Origin: Deltaproteobacteria bacterium | GTDB taxonomy: Bacteria > Myxococcota_A > Polyangia > HGW-17 > SLPX01 | Assembly: GCA_021162935.1 (NCBI GenBank) | Contig: JAGGXR010000044.1 | Location: forward strand, 1 to 64,000 | Direction: 5' to 3' | Length of the DNA: 64,000 nucleotides | Part shown: piece by piece, positions 22,191-31,657 of the stretch | Layout of the letters: every line of letters starts with the position of its first letter | How positions within the stretch are numbered: the first letter of the stretch is position 1 | Program-made: the position numbers and the translations under genes | Notes under the pieces: generated by a model | The model's input: the letters and a program-made list of their open reading frames with translations, nothing else | Databases searched by the model: none | What the model was told of the DNA's origin: nothing

Positions 22191-24086
22191 ATGGATAAGA
22201 TGCTTTCCATGCAACATTTCGACAGTTTCCATAGGTTTCCAGACGGACCGGCCAACCGCGGCAGGCCCGACGAGGCGGGGCTCACACGCTCTAGACGCCT
22301 CGACTGGGTCCTCATCCTGGGAGCCCTGCTGCTCGGCCTCGCCGGCCTGTGGCACGCGACACGCTTCGATTTCGTGTGCGACGATGCCTACATCTCGTTT
22401 CGCTACGCCCAAAACCTCTCCCGACACGGAGTCCTCGTGTGGAACCTGGGGGAACGGGTCGAGGGCTACACGAACTTCCTATGGACCGTCTTGCTTGCCG
22501 GTGTCGACCACGTGGGTATCGCCATCCCGAAAGCAAGCCTGATCTTTGGACGGCTGTTCGGCGTGGCCGGTCTGTTCGTCCTGCTGTGGATATCCATCAT
22601 CCTCCGCAGAGAGGTGGGTTCCTTTCGCAGTGGACCAGGGTCACCAGCGCCCACCGATAGGAATGGAAGATCGACCTCGCAAGAAAGGCAGCGCAGCGCA
22701 ACCATCCGGTCCGAGTGGCAACGAGCGACCAGGGAACCCCTGACCTGGCTCGCTCCACTCCTGGCCGCTTCGACAGCGGGATACGCCTGTTGGAGCAGCG
22801 GCGGCCTCGAAACTCAGATGTTCACGTTCCTGGCCACCGCCGCCATGGGCATCTACCTCTACGAAGCCCAGAAGGACCACCACACGATCCTGTCCAGCCT
22901 GGTCATGGCGCTGGCCGCAATGACCCGCCCAGAAGGCGTACTCTTATATGCGATCATGGTCCTGCACCGCCTGACCTGGGACATCCCCGCCGCCCTGTCA
23001 ACTCTGAAGCGACATCGCATCTCGTGGTCCTCCCTGGGACGACGTGTCCTGTGGGGCGCAGGCTTCGTGATGCCCTACGGCCTCTATTTTCTGTGGCGAT
23101 ACCATTACTATGGGTATTTGTTTCCCAACACCTATTACGTGAAGGCTTCGTCTCCGAACTGGGCCCAAACCAGGACCTTCGGATGGACCTATCTGTCCAC
23201 CTTCGCCCGGGACTACCACCTCGTTCATCTTACCTGGATTCCTGCAGTGGGACTTGCATGGTCTCTCGTCGAAGCCATCCGGAAACGACCGTTTCGGTCC
23301 TTTGCCTGGAGCCTGTGGATCCTGCTCGCCACAGGCCTGGCGGCCCATGTCATTCGAGTCGGTGGTGACTTCATGGCCATGCACCGATTCTGGGTCCCAC
23401 TCATCCCCGTCCTCGCGTTGATGATGCAAGAAGGGCTGCGCCCCTTTGAAAGTCTGGTCCACGTCCATGCGTCCATCTCCTCGCAGCGATTCCCATTGGT
23501 CCGTGCGTTGTGGGCCACGGCTCTGATCGCGCTGCTGGGAGCATCAGCGGTCAACTCCTACCACCTCGGCCACCGAAGTCTGACCACACTCCACGTCCAT
23601 CGAACCGGCTACGACGGCGAGTACGACCATCTCGAATCCGTGGCGTTCATGAAGAAGTTCGCCGACGACCGCGTCCTCATCGGCCGATTCTTGCAGCATC
23701 GCGTTCCCGCGGACGCCTGGATCGCGGTAGGTGGAGCCGGAGCCATCGTCTACGCCTCCGGTCTGCGAGCCATTGATTCGTTCGGTCTATCGGATCTGCA
23801 CATCGCCCATGATGTCAAGGCAACGAACGTGCGACCTGGTCACGAAAAGAGAGCCTCGCTCGGCTACATTTTATCCCGCCACCCAGACATCATCTGCACG
23901 CCGGGCATCGTCCGACTCCAGGACTGGGAGTATCGCCCCAACCGGGCGGAGCGGGCCCGCTGGGAACGACTCGGCTACGAATACTTCTGCGCCGATCCGC
24001 CCCACCTAAAACCGAGCCACTACTGTTGTCTCATGCGTGTCGATCGCGATCTCGGGCTCAAACCCGTATCCGCCTACCGTTATTGA
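22191..24086 (+). CDS. GT-C membrane glycosyltransferase, arabinosyltransferase-like
   Basis: This 631-residue protein has about ten membrane segments. The first periplasmic loop is diagnostic: FVCDDAYISFRYAQNLSRHG, then VWNLGERVEGYTNFLW. Asp-Asp in this loop and the V-E-G-Y-T-N-F motif occur in GT-C enzymes related to AftB and similar lipid-phosphate-sugar transferases. The C-terminal 180 residues are soluble and end FCADPPHLKPSHYCCLM. It probably adds a sugar to a cell-envelope glycan. The ATG at 22191 is chosen as the first in frame; no strong ribosome site is seen, and ATG 22200 or 22209 are alternatives. The following unknown gene starts 8 bases later and is probably co-transcribed. Confidence 0.82.
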   Translation: MDKMLSMQHFDSFHRFPDGPANRGRPDEAGLTRSRRLDWVLILGALLLGLAGLWHATRFDFVCDDAYISFRYAQNLSRHGVLVWNLGERVEGYTNFLWTVLLAGVDHVGIAIPKASLIFGRLFGVAGLFVLLWISIILRREVGSFRSGPGSPAPTDRNGRSTSQERQRSATIRSEWQRATREPLTWLAPLLAASTAGYACWSSGGLETQMFTFLATAAMGIYLYEAQKDHHTILSSLVMALAAMTRPEGVLLYAIMVLHRLTWDIPAALSTLKRHRISWSSLGRRVLWGAGFVMPYGLYFLWRYHYYGYLFPNTYYVKASSPNWAQTRTFGWTYLSTFARDYHLVHLTWIPAVGLAWSLVEAIRKRPFRSFAWSLWILLATGLAAHVIRVGGDFMAMHRFWVPLIPVLALMMQEGLRPFESLVHVHASISSQRFPLVRALWATALIALLGASAVNSYHLGHRSLTTLHVHRTGYDGEYDHLESVAFMKKFADDRVLIGRFLQHRVPADAWIAVGGAGAIVYASGLRAIDSFGLSDLHIAHDVKATNVRPGHEKRASLGYILSRHPDIICTPGIVRLQDWEYRPNRAERARWERLGYEYFCADPPHLKPSHYCCLMRVDRDLGLKPVSAYRY

Positions 24087-24094
24087 CTGAAGGA

Positions 24095-25297
24095 ATGGAC
24101 GACGTGAATCTCGACGGAAAGCAAGGAAACATGCAGGCAACCGTTGCAATGAACATGGTACTCGACCGCCTTCGAGCACAATTCGGTCGTGTGTGGCTGC
24201 ACCCTAAGGGCACCCGCGCCTTTGGAAAACTCGATGTCCCGGTCCACAAAGTGGCGGTCCACGGTTGGTACCCGGACATGCTGTGTCTGACGGACGACGA
24301 TCGGATCATCGCCGTCATCTTGGAATTGCAGGACGCAGACCTCATGCGTGGCCTAGGCCGAGCCGTCGCCGTCCGCAGTGGCGTCCATGCCACCCTGCTG
24401 GCGGCGGATAGGGCGCCATTGGAACGCATCGCCGACACAGTGCTCCGTGCGGGCGTGGGGCTCTGCCACATCGGCCCAGGAGCGGACGTGGCTGTCACCA
24501 TGCCACCAAGAAGTCATGTGACATCGGGCAGTCTCCCCCAACACAACGACATCCTTCGAGAGCTGGAAATGCTGTCGAATCGGTCCATCCGGAGACGCTT
24601 TCCTGTCCTGACCTTTGATCATCCTCTCCATTTCCTGGCCCCCGTTCTGGCGATTCGACCGGGACAGCCCCAGGTCAAAAAAGAAGTGGCGGGACTGCTC
24701 CTGGAGCGATGGGAGTTCGACGGACCAAGGATCGAATCCTGGTGGAACAGCCTGTATGGAAGTCTCCTACTGGGTCTCGTCGATGAACAGGACGGCGGCG
24801 AACGGCTCGTCCTGACCGAGCGAGGACAGTACGTTCGAACAGCCCTCCTGGCCCGTTACAGCGCCGGCGAACTGAAGGCCATGACCGGAAAGAACCCGAT
24901 TCTCATGGAGCAATCTCCGAATGTAGCGTTCCTGCTTCGGAGTCTCTACATGGCCGAACCCGATGCGGCCGTGATCCTCTCATGCATCCTGTCGACTCCA
25001 GGGCGCCCCCTGACCATGCAGGGACTCATGGCCCTGATGATCCAACGACATCCCAACGTAGCCCTCAACGTCTTGGTCCGGCCGGATGTACAGAATCGAT
25101 TCGCCGAGGCCTGGAGGCAGGGACGACTTGCTGAAATGTTGCATCCAAGAGAACTGGGCGCCATGGTCCACCCTGCCGTGGTCGGATACTTCAAGAGACA
25201 ACTCGTCCACCTGGGCTTCCTCCATCCCAATAGTCCGATCTGGTTCGATGAAGAAGGCTACGATCCGGAACGAGACCTGTGGGGACGACGTTTTTGA
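24095..25297 (+). CDS. Unknown protein with a possible degenerate restriction-endonuclease-like fold
   Basis: No family is recognised with certainty. In this product of about 400 residues, residues about 15-125 show a pattern seen in PD-(D/E)XK-like folds: PDMLCL, then IIAVILELQDAD in the E-x-K position, then GLGRAVAVRSGVHATLLAADR. The catalytic Lys is absent (E-L-Q-D). The rest is helical, with segments such as PQVKKEVAGLLLERWEFDG that look like winged-helix DNA- or protein-binding repeats. Either ATG 24095 or GTG 24104 could be the start; GAAGGA is better spaced for the GTG. It follows the GT-C gene by 8 bases. Confidence 0.6.
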   Translation: MDDVNLDGKQGNMQATVAMNMVLDRLRAQFGRVWLHPKGTRAFGKLDVPVHKVAVHGWYPDMLCLTDDDRIIAVILELQDADLMRGLGRAVAVRSGVHATLLAADRAPLERIADTVLRAGVGLCHIGPGADVAVTMPPRSHVTSGSLPQHNDILRELEMLSNRSIRRRFPVLTFDHPLHFLAPVLAIRPGQPQVKKEVAGLLLERWEFDGPRIESWWNSLYGSLLLGLVDEQDGGERLVLTERGQYVRTALLARYSAGELKAMTGKNPILMEQSPNVAFLLRSLYMAEPDAAVILSCILSTPGRPLTMQGLMALMIQRHPNVALNVLVRPDVQNRFAEAWRQGRLAEMLHPRELGAMVHPAVVGYFKRQLVHLGFLHPNSPIWFDEEGYDPERDLWGRRF

Positions 25298-25438
25298 CCA
25301 GGAGAGGACGAACCCATCGGCGAGGTCGCTCATGACGGACAGCCGTCCCGGACATTTCCTCGGCCCCGCCCAAACCAACTTCAGCTCAAGCCTTTCACTA
25401 CAAAGAAAACGACAAAGCCATTCCCCCGATTTTTGCAC

Positions 25439-25467
25439 TTGCAGGACAGGCACAGGAACAGTAGGCT
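25439..25467 (+). promoter_or_regulatory. Candidate promoter of the large Cys-rich lipoprotein gene
   Basis: TTGCAG (25439-25444) and TAGGCT (25462-25467) are spaced 17 bases apart, about 70 bases before the ATG at 25540. The -10 element is weak. Confidence 0.35.
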
Positions 25468-25539
25468 TCTACCCCTATCCAGATTATGGGTGAAGACAAA
25501 TGAATCTGCCGCCAACCGCGGCATCCAGTGAGGTGGGCC

Positions 25540-28377
25540 ATGAACTGTGTAATACGACGATCTCTCAAACTGGCGTTCCTGTATGGATTGGCCATGCCAA
25601 TTCTGTCGGGCTGTTTCCCTGAAACACACAGCAGCAGCGGACTCCACATCGGCGATGTATGCGAAACATCCAGTCAATGTGCAGCAGTCGGAGCGGAATG
25701 CTCGGCCAGAATCGATGCAAAGAACCGCTGCTGGTCCAACTGCCACCGAGACGAAGATTGCGGACCTGGGGGGCGCTGTCTGATGCCTCCAGACACAACC
25801 GAAGGCTCAGGAACCTGCTATCTGACCTGCAAGGGGACAGCCGACTGCCCCGCCCCTGCAAGCAACAGCACATGGACCTGCGGACAGCTTCCCAATGGCA
25901 ATGAAGGTGAATGGTACTGCCAACTCGCACTCAAGCCGTTCTGTGGAGACAAGGTCATCGAGCGTGGCGAGGAATGTGACGATGGCAACTACCAGGACGG
26001 TGATGGTTGCACCGCGGATTGCCAAACCGAAGTGGGCTGCGGAAACGGCTATCTGGACGTGGACACGGATGCAAACGGGTTATCCTGGACCGAGGAGTGC
26101 GATGATGACAACGTGGTCGATGGCGACGGCTGTTCGTCGACCTGCCACCTCGAAGGAAATCAGCCCGTCTGCGGCAACGGGGTCGTGGAAATGGGCGAAA
26201 CCTGCGACCCGAAGGCCCCACGCTGGCTCGACGGCGGCTGCACGGCAGATTGTCAACGCGAAGACGGCTGCGGCAATGGAACCACCGAGGGCGACGAGCA
26301 ATGCGACGACGGCAATGCCGTTTCGGGCGATGGATGCGACCAGGATTGCCATCTCGAATTCGTGTGTGGCAACAACGTCTGTGAAGCAGGCAACCACGAG
26401 ACCTGCGAAATGTGTCCATCCGACTGCTGCTCCGCCTGCGGCGACGGCATCCTGGACGAGGTCGGCGGTGAGACCTGCGACGACGGCAACAATGTTTCAG
26501 GCGATGGCTGTTCGCGAGGATGCCATGACGAGGACGGCACCGCGACCTGCGGCAACGGAATCTGGGAAGCTGGTGAAGAATGCGAAGACGGCAATACGGA
26601 CGCCCAGGACGGCTGTGCTCCGGACTGCACGTTGGAATTCGTGTGCGGAGATGGTCAATGTGACTCGGATAACTACGAAACCTGCCGACTGTGCCCTCAG
26701 GATTGCTGCCCCCATTGTGGTGACAACGTCCGGGATCGTCAGTACGGCGAGGTGTGTGACAGCGACGATCTGGCGGGTCTGACGTGCCAAGATTTCTGCT
26801 ACGACGGAGGCACGCTGGGCTGCACGGACTGGTGCGAAGTCGATGTCAGCCAATGTACGGGTACGGGCCCGGTCTGCGGCAACGGCACGGCTGAATGCGC
26901 CGAAGAATGCGACGGAACCGATCTCAGGGCGAAAAGCTGTGCCACCTTGGGCTACGCTGAGGGCACCTTGACCTGCGACGAACAATGCCACCTGGATCAG
27001 TCGGATTGTAGCGGCCTGCTCTGGTTCCTGCACGAGGATTTCGAGGGTGCGAGCGTCAACAACTGGGAACTGTCGGGAGATTGGTCCGTGGGTATTCCGT
27101 CCGGCAACAGCGACGAACCCGACGCCGCGCATGGCGGACAGGCCTGCGCAGGCACCAACGTGGGTGGACAGTACAGCAACGACGACGATTGGGACACTTG
27201 TGCCCTGGTCAGCCCAGCCGTCGACCTGTCCGGAGCAACGGCCCCGATCCTGCAGTTCTATCAATTCGTGTTCACGGAAACCGGCTGGGACGGGGGAAAC
27301 GTGTGGGTCAGCACGGACAATGGGGTCACATGGACCTATCTGGACAACAGCCTCATGACCCCAAGCTACTATGACAGCGACGTGGGCAGTCATGGCGCCT
27401 ACTCGGGGCACTACGACACCGACGGATGGACGAGAGTCCTCGCTGACCTCAGCGCTTACGCCGGCCAGTCCATCAGGATCCGTTTTTCCTTCTACTCCGA
27501 CTTCTCCGGAAACAGCTATCCTGGCTGGTACATCGATGACGTCATCGTGACGGAACCTTCTGCGCTCCCCGTCCAGTTCGACACGAACACAAACCTCGGT
27601 ATCGCATTCGTGGACCAAGCGTTCACCCGAACACTGAATGCCTCGGGTGGATCCGGCACGTATACATGGAGCATCGTGTCGAACACGAACGGCGCCTGGC
27701 TCAGCATCGACGCCAACAGCGGCATCCTGCAGGGCACACCGACGGCAACGGACCAAGGGCCTGTGACGGTCACGGTTCAAGCCACGGACGCGGCCATTTC
27801 GACCAATGCCGTCCAGGCTACCTTCTCATTACAAGTCATGCAGGCCCTTGCAGTGGAGCACTTTGATGCGGCTTCCCAGCCAAGCGATTGGACCTTGAGT
27901 GGCCAATGGCAATGGGGCACACCATCGAGCGTGGGGCCATCGTCCTGCTTCGACGGTACTGCGGGCTGCGTGGGTGTGGTGATGAACGGCAACTATGCCG
28001 ACAACGACGACTATGACACCTGCACCTTGGTCAGCCCAACCTTCGACCTCACCAATGCCACGGGCCCAGTCATGACCTTCCAGCAATATATCCATACTGA
28101 AGGCTGCTGTGATGGGGGGAACGTCTGGGTCAGCACCAACGATGGCGCCAATTGGACCCTAATCGGCAATTCCGACATCGAGCCGGACTACTATGCGGCC
28201 AGCATCGATGGACAAGCCGCCTACTCAGGAGACCACTCCACAGAAGGTTGGCAGCCGGTGACCGTAGACCTCTCGGCCTACGCAGGACAATCCATCAAGG
28301 TGCGCTTCTCCTTCCGCAGCGACTCGTCTGTCGAGTATCCGGGCTGGTACATCGATGAGGTTGCAATCCTCGATTGA
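25540..28377 (+). CDS. Large surface lipoprotein: Myxococcus Cys-rich repeats plus two jelly-roll-like domains
   Basis: This 945-residue lipoprotein has a signal ending MPILSGC. Residues about 35-490 hold tandem DUF4215/'Myxococcus cysteine-rich repeat' modules of the form CGNGxxExGEECDDGN and GDGC, around 10 in number, each with conserved Cys pairs and Asp-rich loops that could bind Ca2+. Two similar beta-sandwich domains (about 500-670 and 770-945) share WELSGDW/WTLSGQW, GGNVWVST and YAGQSI, and both contain PGWYID. They look like the choice-of-anchor J / MAM-like group. A putative Ig (He_PIG) domain sits between them (ASGGSGTYTWSI). It is probably a cell-surface binding protein. GAGGTGGG supports ATG 25540 over GTG 25528. 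Confidence 0.88.
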   Translation: MNCVIRRSLKLAFLYGLAMPILSGCFPETHSSSGLHIGDVCETSSQCAAVGAECSARIDAKNRCWSNCHRDEDCGPGGRCLMPPDTTEGSGTCYLTCKGTADCPAPASNSTWTCGQLPNGNEGEWYCQLALKPFCGDKVIERGEECDDGNYQDGDGCTADCQTEVGCGNGYLDVDTDANGLSWTEECDDDNVVDGDGCSSTCHLEGNQPVCGNGVVEMGETCDPKAPRWLDGGCTADCQREDGCGNGTTEGDEQCDDGNAVSGDGCDQDCHLEFVCGNNVCEAGNHETCEMCPSDCCSACGDGILDEVGGETCDDGNNVSGDGCSRGCHDEDGTATCGNGIWEAGEECEDGNTDAQDGCAPDCTLEFVCGDGQCDSDNYETCRLCPQDCCPHCGDNVRDRQYGEVCDSDDLAGLTCQDFCYDGGTLGCTDWCEVDVSQCTGTGPVCGNGTAECAEECDGTDLRAKSCATLGYAEGTLTCDEQCHLDQSDCSGLLWFLHEDFEGASVNNWELSGDWSVGIPSGNSDEPDAAHGGQACAGTNVGGQYSNDDDWDTCALVSPAVDLSGATAPILQFYQFVFTETGWDGGNVWVSTDNGVTWTYLDNSLMTPSYYDSDVGSHGAYSGHYDTDGWTRVLADLSAYAGQSIRIRFSFYSDFSGNSYPGWYIDDVIVTEPSALPVQFDTNTNLGIAFVDQAFTRTLNASGGSGTYTWSIVSNTNGAWLSIDANSGILQGTPTATDQGPVTVTVQATDAAISTNAVQATFSLQVMQALAVEHFDAASQPSDWTLSGQWQWGTPSSVGPSSCFDGTAGCVGVVMNGNYADNDDYDTCTLVSPTFDLTNATGPVMTFQQYIHTEGCCDGGNVWVSTNDGANWTLIGNSDIEPDYYAASIDGQAAYSGDHSTEGWQPVTVDLSAYAGQSIKVRFSFRSDSSVEYPGWYIDEVAILD

Positions 28378-28402
28378 ATCCCGGCAGGCCCTCCCCTATA
28401 AT
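28374..28402 (+). promoter_or_regulatory. Strong sigma-70 promoter of the response-regulator gene
   Basis: TTGAAT (28374-28379) and a perfect TATAAT (28397-28402) are spaced 17 bases apart. The -35 box overlaps the stop codon of the preceding lipoprotein gene. The leader is about 40 bases. Confidence 0.65.
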
Positions 28403-28447
28403 GGCTGTATCCATATGTGACGACTTCCCGATTTCGACAAAGTGATC

Positions 28448-29452
28448 ATGACCACATCCTCGAATGAACAAAACATCATCGTCCTCATCAGGTCAAAGGG
28501 CCTCGTCTCCACCATTGAAACAGCCGTGCGCGCAGCCGGAGGGCATTGCGTCGTCGTCGAAAACATCGAATCGGCCCTCGAACGAGCAGCCGAGGCTTCT
28601 ATTGCCCTGGTGGAGGCAGCCGCCTTCGACATCGCAGCCATCACAAAGAACCTCCGATCGACCGGCGTGGACGTGGTCGCCATCGTGGATGACGAGCCGT
28701 CTGAGCGAACCATCGAAGCATGGAAGGCTGGGGCGACGACCCTCATCTGGCCGTTGGCGGTCCAGGCAAGCGACCTGGCCGATGCGCTCCGGCGTCTCCT
28801 GGAACGATCCACACGAAACTACGCGGCCTTCCTCAAGGCCACGTGGGACATCAACGAGTCCTTCCTCAAAAACATGGTTCTCCTGGAACGCCGAAACATG
28901 GAACTGGAAGAAGAACTGAACAGCACTGGACAGGAAGCAATCGAGGAAGGCAAACCCAAGGCCATTCTGGTGGTTGAAGACGAAAGAGACGTGGCCCAAT
29001 TCATGATGGACATGCTCCAGGTCACCGGCTACCAGGTGACGGTGGCGGCAAACGGCATGGACGCGCTGGAACTGTTCTTCGACCATCGCTACGACCTGGT
29101 CCTCACGGACAAAAACCTGCCCGGCATGACCGGCATCGAACTGACGCGCAGCCTCAAGCAAGTACGCAAGGACGTCCCGGTAATCATGGTCACGGGCTAC
29201 GCCACCGTGGAATCCGCTATCGAAGCGGTCGATCTGGGCATGGCGGCCTATATTCAAAAACCTTTCAGTTCCAAGGAACTCCTGAACAAAGTGGCCAAAA
29301 TCCTCGAAGATCGAGCCAAGTCAGAACGAGCCAAACAGTACCTGATGCGGTTCAAGACTCGAAACAAGGAATTCCTCGATCAATATCGACTCATCCGGAT
29401 GGAACTACGACACCGGCTTACCGATGCGACCGGCATCGATCCCGATGCGTGA
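28448..29452 (+). CDS. Response regulator with degenerate and intact receiver domains
   Basis: This 334-residue cytoplasmic protein has two receiver-like domains. The N-terminal one (about 10-115) lacks the acidic pocket and phospho-Asp in the usual places, so it is probably a pseudo-receiver. A helical linker (about 120-165) connects to a canonical receiver at about 172-290: VVEDERD acidic pair, phospho-acceptor D221 in LVLTDKNLPG, the Thr in MVTGYA, and K271 in IQKPF. A basic helical tail follows, with no DNA-binding domain, so output is by protein interaction. The ATG at 28448 has no obvious ribosome site; GTG 28442 is the alternative. The stop overlaps the start of the next lipoprotein gene by 8 bases. 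Confidence 0.88.
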   Translation: MTTSSNEQNIIVLIRSKGLVSTIETAVRAAGGHCVVVENIESALERAAEASIALVEAAAFDIAAITKNLRSTGVDVVAIVDDEPSERTIEAWKAGATTLIWPLAVQASDLADALRRLLERSTRNYAAFLKATWDINESFLKNMVLLERRNMELEEELNSTGQEAIEEGKPKAILVVEDERDVAQFMMDMLQVTGYQVTVAANGMDALELFFDHRYDLVLTDKNLPGMTGIELTRSLKQVRKDVPVIMVTGYATVESAIEAVDLGMAAYIQKPFSSKELLNKVAKILEDRAKSERAKQYLMRFKTRNKEFLDQYRLIRMELRHRLTDATGIDPDA

Positions 29453-30779
29453 CCACAGCGTTGCTTCGGTGCGATCTCTTTGCGCCATCGTTCCGGCCTC
29501 CATCCTTTCTGCCGCCTGCCTCCTGACCGCCTGCCATGTCTCGTCGAGGGTGCTTCCCCCGCCTCGAACGTGCATCAAGATCCGAGCAGCAGGCCGCCCC
29601 CAGCGCCGCCTCGCCCGTTTGGCCGCCGGCCTGTCCGGTGTGGCCGTCTGCCGCTCCCGTCACCAAGCACAGGCGAATTCCGCAACCCTGACAGTCGCCC
29701 AGAGCCAGGCATCCCTTCGATCCGGTCGACGCAAAGCCCAAATCACAGGGCCAGCTCTCATCCGCTGGAAAGTCGTTCTCACCTGGCTGCGAGCACAGGG
29801 AAGCAACCGGCTCGCAGCCCCTTTGTGGCGGTCGGGGCCGATACGACGCACAGACCTCTATGCCGCCTGGCTGGCCGCACTCGAATGGCACCAACGCCAT
29901 CTGAGACACTCTGGGCACGCCGAGCTATCCGACTACCTCCAGTTTGCCTTCATTCTCTGGAAAGGCACCTGTCAGCCGGCGCTTCGCCGATTCGGTAAGG
30001 ACCTGCTCCACGACCTCGCAATCCGGTACCGACAGGCTCATCCGATTCCGGATGCCAGGGCTCCCATCGAAGAATTCTTCGATGCGGCAGCAGCCCTCTA
30101 CTACCTCCACCAGATCCGCGTACCCTTTCCTGATCTGGAAAGGCAAATCGCCATCCTGTCCCGTGACCTGGAGCCATCCCGGCTCCTCAGAAACAGCAGA
30201 GCCCCCTGGAATGCCACGGCATCATCCGTGCTCGATGCACTCGTGGACCTCTACTTTCTCGAACGGCTTGGTCTCCACATTCCTATCGACTATGGAACCG
30301 TGCGCACCCAAGCCGTTGCATGGCCCTATCGAACCGTCACCAGCCTGGGAGCCAGACGATTCGATGACCAAACCTACCTGGTCACCCACACGGTTTACGT
30401 CCTGTCGGACTTCGCGACCCACGCCCCTGTGATCAATCTGGACCGGCAACGACGATATCTCCGGCAATGGGTGGACTACTACTTCAGGATTCGGGATGTG
30501 GAAACCCTCGGAGAAATCACCGACTCCCTCAAGATCTTGGGTTCCGACTACCACGACCCGCTCATCAGACGACTGGTCCTCAGGTTGCTCGAATCACAGA
30601 CAGTCGACGGTTCATGGGGAGGCACGGGCTACGATCAGGCCCATACGGCCTGGACCGCACTCAACGGGTTGGTCGAATACCGTTGGTCGGGGCACAACCA
30701 ACGACGGTCACACCCGGGCGAGGAGTCCCACGATTTCAGCCACCACGCCCACGACGGCGGCAGCGACCGTGGCAGGTAG
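29445..30779 (+). CDS. Lipoprotein with terpene-cyclase-like alpha/alpha-toroid pattern
   Basis: This 444-residue product begins with a signal peptide and lipobox LLTAC. Its helices include a QW-type repeat near the C-terminus (ESQTVDGSWGGTGYDQAHTA), the look of alpha/alpha-toroid proteins such as terpene cyclases and prenyltransferases. The family has many non-enzymatic members, so catalysis is not implied. The ATG at 29445 lies inside the last codons of the response-regulator gene, suggesting coupling of a regulator to an exported protein. The last 24 codons overlap the 3' end of the convergent zinc-ribbon gene (30708-30779) and read His/Gly/Asp-rich, so they are probably a recent extension. 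Confidence 0.75.
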   Translation: MRDHSVASVRSLCAIVPASILSAACLLTACHVSSRVLPPPRTCIKIRAAGRPQRRLARLAAGLSGVAVCRSRHQAQANSATLTVAQSQASLRSGRRKAQITGPALIRWKVVLTWLRAQGSNRLAAPLWRSGPIRRTDLYAAWLAALEWHQRHLRHSGHAELSDYLQFAFILWKGTCQPALRRFGKDLLHDLAIRYRQAHPIPDARAPIEEFFDAAAALYYLHQIRVPFPDLERQIAILSRDLEPSRLLRNSRAPWNATASSVLDALVDLYFLERLGLHIPIDYGTVRTQAVAWPYRTVTSLGARRFDDQTYLVTHTVYVLSDFATHAPVINLDRQRRYLRQWVDYYFRIRDVETLGEITDSLKILGSDYHDPLIRRLVLRLLESQTVDGSWGGTGYDQAHTAWTALNGLVEYRWSGHNQRRSHPGEESHDFSHHAHDGGSDRGR

Positions 30780-31535
30780 ACCGAATGTGGGGGCACCGCG
30801 CGCGCCGGGTTCGATCAACACGTATGCGGCAAGGACGCCCCCTGCGGTGGTGAGCAGAATCTGGACGAGAGCAGCACCAAGGCCCCATCGCAACTGGAAC
30901 CGCACGTAAACCAAGATGAGAGCGGCCCCCAGGCAAGCCGCCGCGATCCATCCAATGGTTTCGACGCCAGAGACGAGGCCAGTGCCCTTCACGTAATACC
31001 AGGGTGAAAAAGCGCCCACGAACGCCACGACAATGGACCAGAAAGCGACTCTTTCAGCGGCGTGCAGCCGCTTGTAGACCGCCCGAATTCCCGCCAAAGC
31101 ATGCTCGAATTCCTCGCTCAGAATGGAATCCGCCTCGGCGGAGGCCGCACCCGACCCCGGACGTGGCGGCAGCCGAGGCGGAGGCGGAGCCTGCAGCACA
31201 CGCGTCGCCTTGCCCCGCTCTGGATCCGACTCCAGCACCCTGGTGGCACCCGGGCCGGCCCCAGAAGCGGCGGGCGCGTTCTCTGCTTCGTCGACCCCCT
31301 GATCCGCTGCCCAGTATTCCCATTCGAGCTGGCTCTCGTCGAGCGTGCTCCTAGGGCTAGAGTCCACCAGGGGCCCCCGATAGGTTTCTTCGGAATGGAG
31401 ATCGAATTGCGACTGGTCGATCTGGCCCGTGGCTTGGGACCAGGCCTTCGGATCCTGCGACACGCCGCAGACAGGACAAAACTCGGATCCCTCAGGAATC
31501 TCGTGATTACAGCCGGGACAACGCATAGAGGACAT
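30708..31535 (-). CDS. Zinc-ribbon membrane protein
   Basis: This 275-residue protein has an N-terminal zinc ribbon (RCPGCNHEIPEGSEFCPVCG), a disordered acidic/Pro-rich linker (APPPPRLPPRPGSG) and about four hydrophobic segments in the C-terminal 130 residues (FWSIVVAFVGAFSPWYYV, IGWIAAACLGAALILVYV and two more). The ribbon is presumably cytoplasmic. No enzymatic motif is seen. Such ribbon-plus-membrane proteins are common hypothetical proteins in this lineage. ATG 31535 is used; ATG 31526 is equally possible and neither has a clear ribosome site. Its 3' end overlaps the toroid lipoprotein gene on the other strand. Confidence 0.75.
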   Translation of the reverse strand: MSSMRCPGCNHEIPEGSEFCPVCGVSQDPKAWSQATGQIDQSQFDLHSEETYRGPLVDSSPRSTLDESQLEWEYWAADQGVDEAENAPAASGAGPGATRVLESDPERGKATRVLQAPPPPRLPPRPGSGAASAEADSILSEEFEHALAGIRAVYKRLHAAERVAFWSIVVAFVGAFSPWYYVKGTGLVSGVETIGWIAAACLGAALILVYVRFQLRWGLGAALVQILLTTAGGVLAAYVLIEPGARGAPTFGLPATVAAAVVGVVAEIVGLLARV

Positions 31536-31657
31536 GGTAGCCGAACTCAGCCAAAGGTCAAAGGAACACGGTGTCTGAAGAAACAGGGGCTCCTGCCACG
31601 AGAATCATATCCGCCGGGCAGCGCCCAGAATCCTGCCGAAATCCCACGAACGAACCC

